Assembly: GCA_900553165.1 (NCBI GenBank)
Contig: USCN01000044.1
Location: forward strand, 1 to 9,163
Direction: 5' to 3'
Length of the DNA: 9,163 nt
Origin: an uncultured Collinsella sp.
GTDB lineage: Bacteria; Actinomycetota; Coriobacteriia; Coriobacteriales; Coriobacteriaceae
Both the position numbers and the translations under genes were made by a program. This document shows, in pieces, positions 1 through 5,649 of this stretch; the stretch's first letter is position 1; every line of letters begins with the position of its first letter. A model generated the notes under the pieces. The model was not told the DNA's origin, did not search any database, and saw only the letters and a program-made list of their open reading frames with translations.

Positions 1-132
1 CACCACGCCTATAGCGTGGACGTGCTCGTGCCCAACCGTTGCGAAACGCTCGAGGCCTTCCCCGAGATTCCCTGCGATCGGGCAACCATTGATGACTACC
101 TGCGCCTCACGCTGAAAGGGGCTTCGAAATGA
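1..132 (+). CDS. ABC transporter ATP-binding protein, C-terminal end (partial)
   Basis: The window opens inside a reading frame that gives 43 residues (starting HHAYSVDVLV, ending LKGASK) and stops with TGA at 130-132. No Walker or signature motif is included because the gene is cut by the window edge. The call rests on context: the stop codon overlaps the ATG of an ABC-2 permease by four bases (ATGA), the usual arrangement for a translationally coupled ATPase-permease pair. The ending DDYLRLTLKG also resembles the 'leDiFl.ltg' type tail of the ABC ATPases that partner ABC-2 permeases. It would be the cytoplasmic ATP-hydrolysing subunit of an exporter. The substrate cannot be inferred. The frame is secure; the product name is moderately so. 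Confidence 0.65.
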   Translation, partial: HHAYSVDVLVPNRCETLEAFPEIPCDRATIDDYLRLTLKGASK

Positions 133-827
133 AACGCGCCTTTATGTCCGAGCTCGCCATCGCTCGCTCGCTTATTCCGAGCATTGCAGGCGTCGGCCTG
201 TTCATCTTCGTCGTGCTGACGCTCGCCAACGCGTCGGATGGCGATTCCGGTATGAGCGCCGGCGCCTGCGCCGTCAGTGCCATGTCACCCATCATATTCA
301 TGAACTCACTGGCCGGTTTCGACAATCAAAACGGTTGGGAGCGCTATCGCGCAACGCTGCCTCTTTCTCGTAAAGACATCATCTGCGCACGCTACCTGAG
401 CATCATTGTCTTTTCGGCTGTCATGGCGTGCGCCGCCGCGCTTCTGAGCGTCGTCTCCTTCCCGCTCTTCAACAGCGCGGGTATTCCGTTGACGGGACAG
501 ATCGTCTTTGAGATTGCAATAGCCTCGGCAGCATCGATGCTCATCTCCCTCATGATGGTGTTTTTAGCACAGCCGCTGTTCTTTCGATTTGGACACATGG
601 AGGCGCTGCGCCTATCCGTTGGCCTGTTTGCCCTGCTCGGGTGCCTTGCCATGGCCACGCTGAGCTCCTCCAACCCCATTAGCAACTGGCTCATGTCCAT
701 TGCCGGAGCGAATCCCGATCCCGCCGTCCTTGGCTGCCTGTGTGCAGGAATTGCCGTACTGGCGCTCGCACTATGCGCAATCAGCTGCACCGTCAGCACC
801 AAGGTTTATCGAGTACGCGATCTGTAA
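129..827 (+). CDS. ABC-2 type transporter permease subunit
   Basis: The 232-residue protein is strongly hydrophobic, with about six membrane segments at residues 14-34, 44-64, 91-113, 124-151, 158-177 and 199-222. Between segments 2 and 3 lies the conserved cytoplasmic stretch NGWERYRATLPLSRKDIICA (68-87), with the 'W.ry..tLP.srk.iv.aRYl' pattern of small ABC-2 permeases (ABC2_membrane_5-like). This region normally contacts the partner ATPase. The start ATG at 129 is preceded by AAAGGGG at 115-121 with a 7-base gap, and it overlaps the stop of the upstream ATPase gene. The two are therefore an operon and probably form a homodimeric export complex, with substrate unknown (peptide, antibiotic or lipid are common for the family). 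A hairpin with a T tract follows within 45 bases of the stop. Confidence 0.85.
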   Translation: MKRAFMSELAIARSLIPSIAGVGLFIFVVLTLANASDGDSGMSAGACAVSAMSPIIFMNSLAGFDNQNGWERYRATLPLSRKDIICARYLSIIVFSAVMACAAALLSVVSFPLFNSAGIPLTGQIVFEIAIASAASMLISLMMVFLAQPLFFRFGHMEALRLSVGLFALLGCLAMATLSSSNPISNWLMSIAGANPDPAVLGCLCAGIAVLALALCAISCTVSTKVYRVRDL

Positions 828-836
828 TCGACGGCT

Positions 837-869
837 AAAAAAGCTTAGGTGGTACCCCGCTTATTTTTT
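837..869 (+). terminator. Probable intrinsic terminator of the ABC transporter operon
   Basis: A run of six A (837-842) precedes a GC-containing hairpin: GC at 843-844 pairs with GC at 859-860, and inside it GG (848-849) pairs with CC (857-858). TTATTTTTT follows directly at 861-869. The A tract and T tract can extend the stem with one mismatch, so it could also stop transcription on the minus strand. It begins 10 bases after the permease stop codon. The GC core is short and has bulges, which lowers confidence. Confidence 0.5.
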
Positions 870-954
870 CAACGAAACGAGGCGGCATAGCGTCACCACC
901 GCCCTTCACAGCAGGCCGTCTAGCTCTTGGCAACCAAAAAGACACCGTCAGCAT

Positions 955-1016
955 ATCGAAGGTGAATACTTTTCCGAGAAGTGAACGAGTAAAAACAGCG
1001 CCCTGTAGCATCGACA
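955..1016 (-). repeat. Left arm of a 62-bp inverted repeat
   Basis: Read on the minus strand, this segment matches 1079-1140 on the plus strand without gaps: 49 of 62 bases agree. The outer 39 bases agree at 36 positions, including TTTACTCGTTCACTTC, CGGAAAA and ATTCACCTTCGAT. The part nearest the centre is more diverged but keeps CAGGG. The two arms are separated by exactly 62 bases. The arrangement resembles a REP/BIME or MITE-like unit; no coding gene is attached. Confidence 0.8.
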
Positions 1017-1030
1017 TTTTTAGGGACTCA

Positions 1031-1069
1031 ATTCCTGCGGTTTTTGTCTAAGAATCCTGCAGTTTTGTT
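1031..1069 (+). repeat. Short imperfect direct repeat in the centre of the inverted repeat
   Basis: ATTCCTGCGGTTTTTGT at 1031-1047 and AATCCTGCAGTTTTGTT at 1053-1069 share TCCTGC.GTTTT with a 22-base period. They lie inside the 62-base segment between the two inverted arms, so the element has an organised centre rather than a random spacer. Function unknown; paired sites for a DNA-binding protein would be one reading. Confidence 0.5.
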
Positions 1070-1078
1070 CGAAAAAAG

Positions 1079-1140
1079 TGTGCATGTTCCAGGGGTCCAG
1101 ATTTACTCGTTCACTTCGCGGAAAACCATTCACCTTCGAT
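1079..1140 (+). repeat. Right arm of a 62-bp inverted repeat
   Basis: This arm is the partner of the left arm at 955-1016, with opposite orientation and the same length. In its reading frame it would encode a peptide mirroring the one encoded by the left arm (both contain QG, FTRSL, GK and FTFD). However, of seven differing codons six change the amino acid, so selection on a peptide is not indicated. The arm ends about 140 bases before the EamA start and could fold with the left arm into a long stem with a 62-base loop. Confidence 0.8.
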
Positions 1141-1218
1141 TCGAGCCTTAACCAAATGCCCTCTCGAACTATGGCCCCTGTCTCACCACAGCGATATCAA
1201 AGCTTCATGGCGGGACGG

Positions 1219-1252
1219 TATCATCGGACGAGCGCCGTAAATCTGGCGCGGT
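1219..1252 (+). promoter_or_regulatory. Candidate -10 box and 5' hairpin of the EamA gene
   Basis: TATCAT at 1219-1224 differs from the TATAAT consensus at one base. The best -35 placement (ATCAAA at 1196-1201, 17-base spacer) is weak. Just after the expected start site, GCGCC (1232-1236) pairs with GGCGC (1245-1249) across an 8-base loop, and GAC (1228-1230) with GTC (1250-1252) can extend the stem past a bulge. The hairpin ends 8 bases before the Shine-Dalgarno sequence. This is inference from a short motif match. Confidence 0.3.
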
Positions 1253-1277
1253 CGTTCTTTGGGGAGGCATTTCACCC

Positions 1278-2153
1278 GTGTCGTGGGTCGCAACAGCATT
1301 TGTGTCGGCTTTCTTTGCCGGCGTCACATCTGTCCTGGCCAAATGCGGCATCAAGCAGACCGACTCCGATGTCGCGACGGCCATTCGCACCTGCGTGGTG
1401 CTCGTTTTCGCCTGGGCAATGGCGGGCATTTCTGGATCCATTGGAACCATCGGCAGCATCGAACCCAGATCTTGGCTCTTTCTCGTCCTCTCGGGACTCG
1501 CTACCGGTGCTTCGTGGATCTGTTACTTTAAGGCGTTGGGCATCGGAGACGTCAATAAGGTCGTACCGGTCGACAAGATGAGTACCGTACTCGCTGCACT
1601 GATCGCCATCGTGCTTTTTGGCGAGACGAGCAACCTTGCGGTTAAGCTCGTGGGAACTGCTGTCATCACCCTCGGCACGTTTTTAATGATCGAGAAGAAG
1701 CAGTCTGCCGGACCCGAGCAGCAGCAAGACCGGACCTGGCTCGCTTACGCCCTCGGTGCCGCCGTGTTCGCGGCGCTCACGTCCATCCTTGCCAAGGTTG
1801 GCATCGAAGGCGTCGAGTCCAACCTGGCCACGGCAATCCGTACCTGTGTGGTACTGGTTATGACATGGGCAATCGTGGCAGCTAAAGGCAAGATGGGCCA
1901 AGCCGTGCACGTAGACCGCTGCGAACTCGTATTTCTCGCAGCATCGGGCATTGCGACCGGAGCATCGTGGCTGCTCTATTACTACGCCATCGCCACAGGC
2001 CAGGTGAGCGTCGTGGTGCAGATCGACAAACTATCGATTGTCGTATCGGTACTATTTGCGCGCCTGGCATTCAACGAAAAACTCTCACGACGCAGCGCCA
2101 TCGGTCTCGCTCTCATCGTCCTGGGCACTGCAGCGCTCGCAGTTTGGAAGTAG
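1278..2153 (+). CDS. EamA/DMT superfamily transporter, ten-helix, two near-duplicate halves
   Basis: The 291-residue protein has two EamA repeats of about 140 residues (roughly 5-139 and 153-290), each with five predicted membrane helices, the standard DMT carrier plan. The halves are strikingly alike: ATAIRTCVVLV occurs identically at 33-43 and 184-194, SGLATGASW (72-80) matches SGIATGASW (223-231), and VDKMS (98-102) matches IDKLS (249-253). A charged linker rich in Q, E and K (139-153) joins them. Substrates of EamA proteins vary (metabolites, amino acids, drugs), so none is assigned. The GTG start at 1278 follows GGGGAGG at 1261-1267 with a 10-base gap; an ATG is not available at a suitable distance. 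The gene stands alone and converges on the EFR1 gene, with only 15 bases between stop codons. Confidence 0.88.
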   Translation: MSWVATAFVSAFFAGVTSVLAKCGIKQTDSDVATAIRTCVVLVFAWAMAGISGSIGTIGSIEPRSWLFLVLSGLATGASWICYFKALGIGDVNKVVPVDKMSTVLAALIAIVLFGETSNLAVKLVGTAVITLGTFLMIEKKQSAGPEQQQDRTWLAYALGAAVFAALTSILAKVGIEGVESNLATAIRTCVVLVMTWAIVAAKGKMGQAVHVDRCELVFLAASGIATGASWLLYYYAIATGQVSVVVQIDKLSIVVSVLFARLAFNEKLSRRSAIGLALIVLGTAALAVWK

Positions 2154-2154
2154 C

Positions 2155-2169
2155 GCGGCCAGCAGCCGC
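2155..2169. terminator. Small hairpin between convergent stop codons
   Basis: GCGGC (2155-2159) and GCCGC (2165-2169) can pair across a 5-base loop in the 15-base gap between the EamA and EFR1 stop codons. There is no T tract on either side, so it is at most a weak bidirectional terminator. Confidence 0.2.
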
Positions 2170-2960
2170 TACATCCTCACACCTGGCTTGGGATGCCTGT
2201 ACTGACCGTGGGATGCCGTGCGCTTACCGTGCGAGATGGCAAATTTGGGACAACAGTGCAGGCAACGAAGGCAGGCGGCGCACTCCGGCTTTGTCCAGAC
2301 GGGAAGGCCGTCGCGCATCTCAATCGCCGCCATGGGGCAGCGCTTGGCACACAGGCCGCAGCCGATGCAGCGATCGGCATCGACGGCAAACTTGCTCGTC
2401 TGTTGCATGCGCGGCAGCCCAATTGCGTGATACGCGCACGATGCAAACAAAGGCACGCGATGGCGCATCATGTTGCCCGTGCGGCGTGCCCGCACCGCCT
2501 CGATCACGGCATCAATCTGCGCCTCGGCAGCTCTATTGATACCCTCAACCTTTTGAGGGTCAGACAGGTCGAAAACAGGCGTCCAGGTATCGGGCATCTT
2601 GACGCTCATCGCCGCATCTAACTCGAGCCCACGCTCGTGTAGCAGATCGCGGGCAAACTTGGCCGATTGGCCGGTCGTCGAACCGTACGTCGAAACATAG
2701 AACGTATAGGGGCGCTCGCCGCCCTTTGTACTTGCAACAATCGACAGGTCGGCAGTCTTCAAAAACTCGATCATCGGTGTCGGCAGACCCCAGGCATACA
2801 CCGGAGCAACAAATCCCAGTTGGCGGGGACCTTCCGCCAAGGCAAGGCGAAAGGCCTCGGCATCAAAACGCTCAATCGACATAACCCTGTCGTCCGTCGC
2901 CGCCGCAATGCGACGCGCCACATGCTCGCTGTTCCCTGTCGCGCTAAAGTACAGGATCAT
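2169..2960 (-). CDS. EFR1-type flavodoxin/ferredoxin fusion protein
   Basis: The 263-residue protein joins an N-terminal flavodoxin-like domain (about 1-160) to a C-terminal bacterial ferredoxin (about 190-245). The start MILYFSATGNSEHVA carries the flavodoxin phosphate-binding loop (S/T-x-T/S-G-N). PVYAWGLP (53-60) is the second flavin-side loop. The ferredoxin holds two full CxxCxxCxxxCP motifs, at C198, C201, C204, C208 and at C227, C230, C233, C237, so two [4Fe-4S] clusters are expected. The family is taken to shuttle electrons in anaerobes; the partner is unknown. The ATG at 2960 is chosen because AGGGG lies six bases upstream, the protein then begins exactly at the flavodoxin fold, and longer versions would run into the ClC gene. 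It starts 35 bases after the ClC stop, so the two are probably co-transcribed. Confidence 0.9.
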   Translation of the reverse strand: MILYFSATGNSEHVARRIAAATDDRVMSIERFDAEAFRLALAEGPRQLGFVAPVYAWGLPTPMIEFLKTADLSIVASTKGGERPYTFYVSTYGSTTGQSAKFARDLLHERGLELDAAMSVKMPDTWTPVFDLSDPQKVEGINRAAEAQIDAVIEAVRARRTGNMMRHRVPLFASCAYHAIGLPRMQQTSKFAVDADRCIGCGLCAKRCPMAAIEMRDGLPVWTKPECAACLRCLHCCPKFAISHGKRTASHGQYRHPKPGVRM

Positions 2961-2995
2961 CTCGTACCCCTGGAGTTGACTCGCGATTAACCGCG

Positions 2996-4285
2996 CTATT
3001 TGCGCAGCGGCTTGGGCAGTGGAATGCCGGCGGCGATGACGGCGGCGATGATCATGCAGACGATACCCTTGAGTGGGAAGCACATGAGCAGCAGGCCCAC
3101 GACCATGACCGGCTGACGCATGACCGCACCCATCGTCGATGCCGTGCAGACGGCGACGCAAAAGACCGGATCTGCGCCGGTGAGGATGGCAAGGCCATAG
3201 CCCAAGCTTACGCCTGAGAAGATAACCGGGAAGAAGTGGCCGCCGCGCCAACCAAGGTTGATGAGGGCGGGCGTCAGCATGGCCTTAACAAGACCGGTCG
3301 CGATAAGCACGCCAGCGGGAATGGTCAGGTAGGTTTCCATGAGCACGTCGGCCTGAGTCTCGCCGGCAAACATGGTGTAGGGCAGGACCGTGCCGCAGAT
3401 GGCGAGCGCCAGACCGGCTAGCATGGCCTTGACGACAGGACGCTCCCCTATGGCATGGGCAAGCGCTTCGCTCGCGTGCTCAGAGACAAAGTACAGCCAG
3501 CCGCAGATTGTTCCGATCAGCGACAGAGGAATGAGCCAGGTAAGCTCCAGATTGCCTACCTCGGCGGCCTCGAACCTGGGCATGCCCATGCCGCCGCCCA
3601 CAAGCTGGCCAAGCAGCAGGTAGGTGCCCAGGCCGCCGGCAATCGCGATGCCGTAAACCACGGTCTTTTGCGCCTTGGGCAGCCTGATGGTGATCTCGTC
3701 GGACGCAGAGCCCTCGTCGCCGTCGGCGCTACCGGCAAGCGGTGCCACAAAGCCAAAGACGGGCGCGGTAAAGAGCGCCGTCAGGGCAGCCTGGGTACCC
3801 AGCAGCGTAAGCTCCCTAAACTCGGCGCCAAAGCGACGCATACGGTCGCCAACCCAGCTGCACAGACCCGCGATAACGCCGGTCAGGCCGGCCTCCGGTC
3901 CAATACTTCCGCCAAACAGCAGCGGCAGCAATGCCGCGAGCGAAAGCTTGCCCAGGTTGTCGTACGGGTAGCGCCCGTCTTGCTTAACCTTAGCCATCAC
4001 CTGGTTGAGGTCATCGGTCTTGGTGCCTGTCATCTTTTCGTACAGACCAATTAACAGACCGCCCAGCAAGCAGACAAAAAACGGGTACGGCAAAAAGCCA
4101 AACGGGCCGCTGGCAAGCTCGGGCGAAGCGACGCCCAGCGCGTGCGGAATCTCGGTCCACAGATAGTCGATACCGTGCTCCATCGCAAAAAAGAACAGCC
4201 AGACCGCGGCGCCTGCGAACGCACCGGTCACGGCAACGCTAACTAAAAACAGCGCGCGGTTTGTGGGTTTGGCAAGGTTATCCAT
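2996..4285 (-). CDS. ClC-family anion channel or transporter, divergent motif set
   Basis: The 429-residue multi-helix membrane protein has two recognisable ClC signatures. GGSIGPEAGLTG (125-136) stands where classic ClC proteins carry G-R/K-E-G-P, and GWRGGHFFP (345-353) matches the GGxFxP motif that lines the anion path. The length fits a bacterial ClC without CBS domains. The classic gating glutamate position reads I128, with a glutamate instead after the proline (E131), and no GSGIP motif is present near residues 86-100. A loop rich in acidic residues (186-197) separates the two halves. It likely moves chloride or another small anion across the cytoplasmic membrane; channel versus H+ antiport cannot be decided from sequence. 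The ATG at 4285 follows GGGAGG by about five bases. The EFR1 gene follows 35 bases downstream. Confidence 0.87.
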   Translation of the reverse strand: MDNLAKPTNRALFLVSVAVTGAFAGAAVWLFFFAMEHGIDYLWTEIPHALGVASPELASGPFGFLPYPFFVCLLGGLLIGLYEKMTGTKTDDLNQVMAKVKQDGRYPYDNLGKLSLAALLPLLFGGSIGPEAGLTGVIAGLCSWVGDRMRRFGAEFRELTLLGTQAALTALFTAPVFGFVAPLAGSADGDEGSASDEITIRLPKAQKTVVYGIAIAGGLGTYLLLGQLVGGGMGMPRFEAAEVGNLELTWLIPLSLIGTICGWLYFVSEHASEALAHAIGERPVVKAMLAGLALAICGTVLPYTMFAGETQADVLMETYLTIPAGVLIATGLVKAMLTPALINLGWRGGHFFPVIFSGVSLGYGLAILTGADPVFCVAVCTASTMGAVMRQPVMVVGLLLMCFPLKGIVCMIIAAVIAAGIPLPKPLRK

Positions 4286-4324
4286 CGGGTCCTCCCGCGG
4301 TCAAAGTCGACATAGTTATGTTTT

Positions 4325-4330
4325 ATTGTA
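4325..4330 (-). promoter_or_regulatory. Candidate -10 box for the ClC-EFR1 pair
   Basis: On the minus strand this reads TACAAT, one base from consensus, about 40 bases upstream of the ClC ATG and downstream of the hairpin at 4357-4375. No good -35 hexamer is seen at 16-18 bases. Its placement just past a terminator-like hairpin supports a separate transcription unit for ClC and EFR1. Confidence 0.35.
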
Positions 4331-4356
4331 GAGCGAGCGTTGCCCGAACGAGCTAA

Positions 4357-4375
4357 CCGTCTGCGCCGCAAACGG
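4357..4375 (-). terminator. Hairpin downstream of the LOG gene
   Basis: On the minus strand CCGTTTGC pairs with GCAGACGG over eight positions (one G-U wobble) around a three-base GGC loop. It lies 35 bases after the LOG stop codon. What follows (TTAGCTCGTTC) is only weakly T-rich, so it is a possible terminator or attenuator rather than a textbook one. Confidence 0.35.
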
Positions 4376-4410
4376 CACCATTGGGAGCCATAGTGGGACA
4401 GGCTCAAGAC

Positions 4411-4944
4411 TTATCCGTTGATGATCGAGGCAATCTCGCGCAAATCGTCGGCAAAGTAAATGCCTTGCTGGCGCTGCGGGCTCGATAAACCCTTATCGAT
4501 CATGTGCCCGAGCAGCGCCTTGAGGTCGTTGTAGTAACCGTCCAGGTTATACAGGATGCACGGAGCACTCAGGTGCCCCAACGACACCGCGGACATGACC
4601 TCGGCAATCTCCTCGAGCGTGCCCGTCCCACCGGGAAAGGCGATGAACGCATCGCCGAGCTCAATCATCTTGGCCTTGCGCTCCGCCATATCGCTCGTCA
4701 CGATGAGGTCGTCGATACCGTCATGTTGAAACTCGGCCTCGATAAAAAAGCTCGGCTCCACACCCGTCACGTGTCCGCCAGCATCGAGCACGCTATCGGC
4801 GAGCGCACCCATCAGGCCCGATTTGGACCCGCCGTATACCAGCGCGTGTCCGTTGGCGCCAATCCAGTTGCCCAGCTCCTGCACCGCGGGCAGAAATGCC
4901 GGGTCATTGCCAGTGTTGGCACCCAGGTACACGGTGATGTTCAT
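4411..4944 (-). CDS. LOG-family protein (nucleoside 5'-monophosphate phosphoribohydrolase type)
   Basis: The 177-residue Rossmann-like protein has the LOG/TIGR00730 signature: PGGTGTLEE at 104-112 fits PGGxGTxxE exactly (E112), and the preceding catalytic-arginine segment is present as AERKAKM (87-93). YGGSKSGLMGALAD (37-50) is the N-terminal nucleotide-binding region. Family members cleave the N-glycosidic bond of nucleoside 5'-monophosphates, including cytokinin ribotides in plants and some bacteria; the true bacterial substrate here is unknown. The ATG at 4944 is chosen over longer in-frame versions because AGGGGGA lies about five bases upstream and the protein then starts with the conserved first beta strand (MNITVYLGA). 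It begins 34 bases after the potassium channel stop codon, so the two probably share a transcript. Confidence 0.87.
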   Translation of the reverse strand: MNITVYLGANTGNDPAFLPAVQELGNWIGANGHALVYGGSKSGLMGALADSVLDAGGHVTGVEPSFFIEAEFQHDGIDDLIVTSDMAERKAKMIELGDAFIAFPGGTGTLEEIAEVMSAVSLGHLSAPCILYNLDGYYNDLKALLGHMIDKGLSSPQRQQGIYFADDLREIASIING

Positions 4945-4978
4945 ATTTGTCCCCCTGTTGTGGCGCACGACGTTCGTC

Positions 4979-5404
4979 TTAGCGCTGGCGTCGACGATAC
5001 TCGCGCACGCGGCGTGACAGATCGGCGAGCTCGTCACGATCGAGCTCTTCCAAATGCTCAAGATCGTCCATAAAACGAGCCATGGTGTCCTTTTGACGCA
5101 TCTTGATAAGCGTATTGCAGTAGTTCACCGCCACGCCCGTGAGCATGGCGATGTAGAAGATGCTGATGACGCTCAAGACGACGGTAATAGCGCGGGCAAC
5201 CGGTGTCTCGGCCGGGATGTCGCCAAAGCCGATCGTCGAGACCGTCTCAAAGCTAAACCAGAGCCCATCGCCAAACGTGAGGGTCGTAGGCTCGGACAAC
5301 CAGACGGCCGTCGAGCACAGCAGGTAAAAGACGAGGAACAGCTCCGTAATGCGCACGAAGCCCGCCTGGCGTAACACGTCAGCAAGCGTCTTGAGCTTTT
5401 TCAT
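4979..5404 (-). CDS. Two-helix potassium channel (ion channel, Kir/KcsA-like fold)
   Basis: The 141-residue protein is a minimal pore subunit. It has a first membrane helix (about 19-37), a pore helix and selectivity filter TVSTIGFGD (54-62, filter T57-I58-G59-F60-G61-D62), and a second membrane helix (about 71-96). The TIGFGD filter is the K+-selective type with F for Y, a common natural variant. The C-terminal tail (about 103-141) is highly charged and heptad-like (DDLEHLEELDRDELADLSRR), which suggests a coiled coil that helps the tetramer form; no RCK ligand domain is attached. The ATG at 5404 has AAAAGGGG five bases upstream. A longer version would translate the upstream 27-base repeat and is rejected. 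The gene probably forms an operon with the LOG gene. No strong promoter is seen upstream. Confidence 0.88.
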   Translation of the reverse strand: MKKLKTLADVLRQAGFVRITELFLVFYLLCSTAVWLSEPTTLTFGDGLWFSFETVSTIGFGDIPAETPVARAITVVLSVISIFYIAMLTGVAVNYCNTLIKMRQKDTMARFMDDLEHLEELDRDELADLSRRVREYRRRQR

Positions 5405-5473
5405 CGCGACCCCTTTTCCCAGACGCCCAATCACGTTCGCTCGGTATTGTCCCACGCCTCCCCCGCAAACGGA

Positions 5474-5557
5474 ACTAGTCATTGGGGACGTTCTTAAATG
5501 ACTAGTCAAACAAGAACGTCCCCAATGACTAGTCGTTTAAGAACGTCCCCAATGACT
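5474..5557. repeat. 27-base-period repeat with a perfect 22-bp inverted repeat
   Basis: The core AAGAACGTCCCCAATGACT occurs three times: inverted at 5477-5495, and direct at 5512-5530 and 5539-5557. ACTAGT recurs every 27 bases, at 5474, 5501 and 5528, and the next step at 5555 reads ACTGCC. Segments 5474-5495 and 5512-5533 are exact reverse complements over 22 bases, separated by 16 bases that themselves contain ACTAGT. The block sits in the divergent gap, 70 bases upstream of the potassium channel start and about 90 bases upstream of the kinase start. No T tract borders the stem, so a simple terminator is unlikely. From memory the core recurs between genes in Collinsella; not checked here. 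Confidence 0.88.
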
Positions 5558-5649
5558 GCCGGGCGGGAGCGTTTAGCGGTGCAGCTGCCGACTGGGCGGG
5601 CTGAGCTGGTATCCTTATGCGGTAATGTCTCGATTCGTTAGGATTGCAT

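Larger units (their letters stand above)
828..1277. other. 450-base gene-free stretch between the ABC operon and the EamA gene
   Basis: No convincing gene lies here. From left to right it holds the terminator-like hairpin (837-869), a stretch with no recognised feature (870-954), the left inverted-repeat arm (955-1016), a central segment with a short direct repeat (1017-1078) and the right arm (1079-1140). About 80 featureless bases follow, then a promoter-like TATCAT at 1219-1224, a small hairpin at 1228-1252 and the ribosome binding site of the next gene. Open frames crossing it on either strand have no family resemblance, and those that share a peptide do so only because of the repeat arms. 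Confidence 0.7.

Noticed and set aside
847..900. AGGTGGTACC followed by CCGC looks like a T-box antitermination motif, and GGTGGT can pair with ACCACC at 895-900.
   Set aside because: A T-box leader needs a stem I of well over 100 bases upstream, but that space is the permease coding sequence. The downstream gene starts 430 bases away, and the motif is better explained as the loop and stem of a T-tract terminator.
835..1017. Minus-strand frame of 60 residues beginning in the left inverted arm.
   Set aside because: Its N-terminus mirrors a frame on the right arm only because the DNA is repeated. Six of seven codon differences change the residue, the rest crosses a terminator-like hairpin, and there is no family match or clear ribosome binding site.
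2961..3251. Longer N-terminus for the EFR1 protein.
   Set aside because: It would overlap the end of the ClC gene by over 250 bases, adds low-complexity Arg/His-rich sequence, and lacks the ribosome binding site that stands before the ATG at 2960.
3455..4054. Plus-strand open frame of 199 residues opposite the ClC gene.
   Set aside because: It has no recognisable domain and low hydrophobic structure; the opposite strand carries a clear ClC protein.
4945..5061. Longer N-terminus for the LOG protein.
   Set aside because: It would overlap the potassium channel gene, while the ATG at 4944 has a strong ribosome binding site and starts at the first conserved strand of the fold.
5405..5509. Longer N-terminus for the potassium channel running through the 27-base repeat.
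   Set aside because: It adds non-conserved sequence encoded by a repeat; the ATG at 5404 has AAAAGGGG at the right distance.
5474..5557. Possible small CRISPR array or clustered repeat-spacer unit.
   Set aside because: Only three cores are present, one is inverted, the variable parts are a few bases long, and no cas gene is near.
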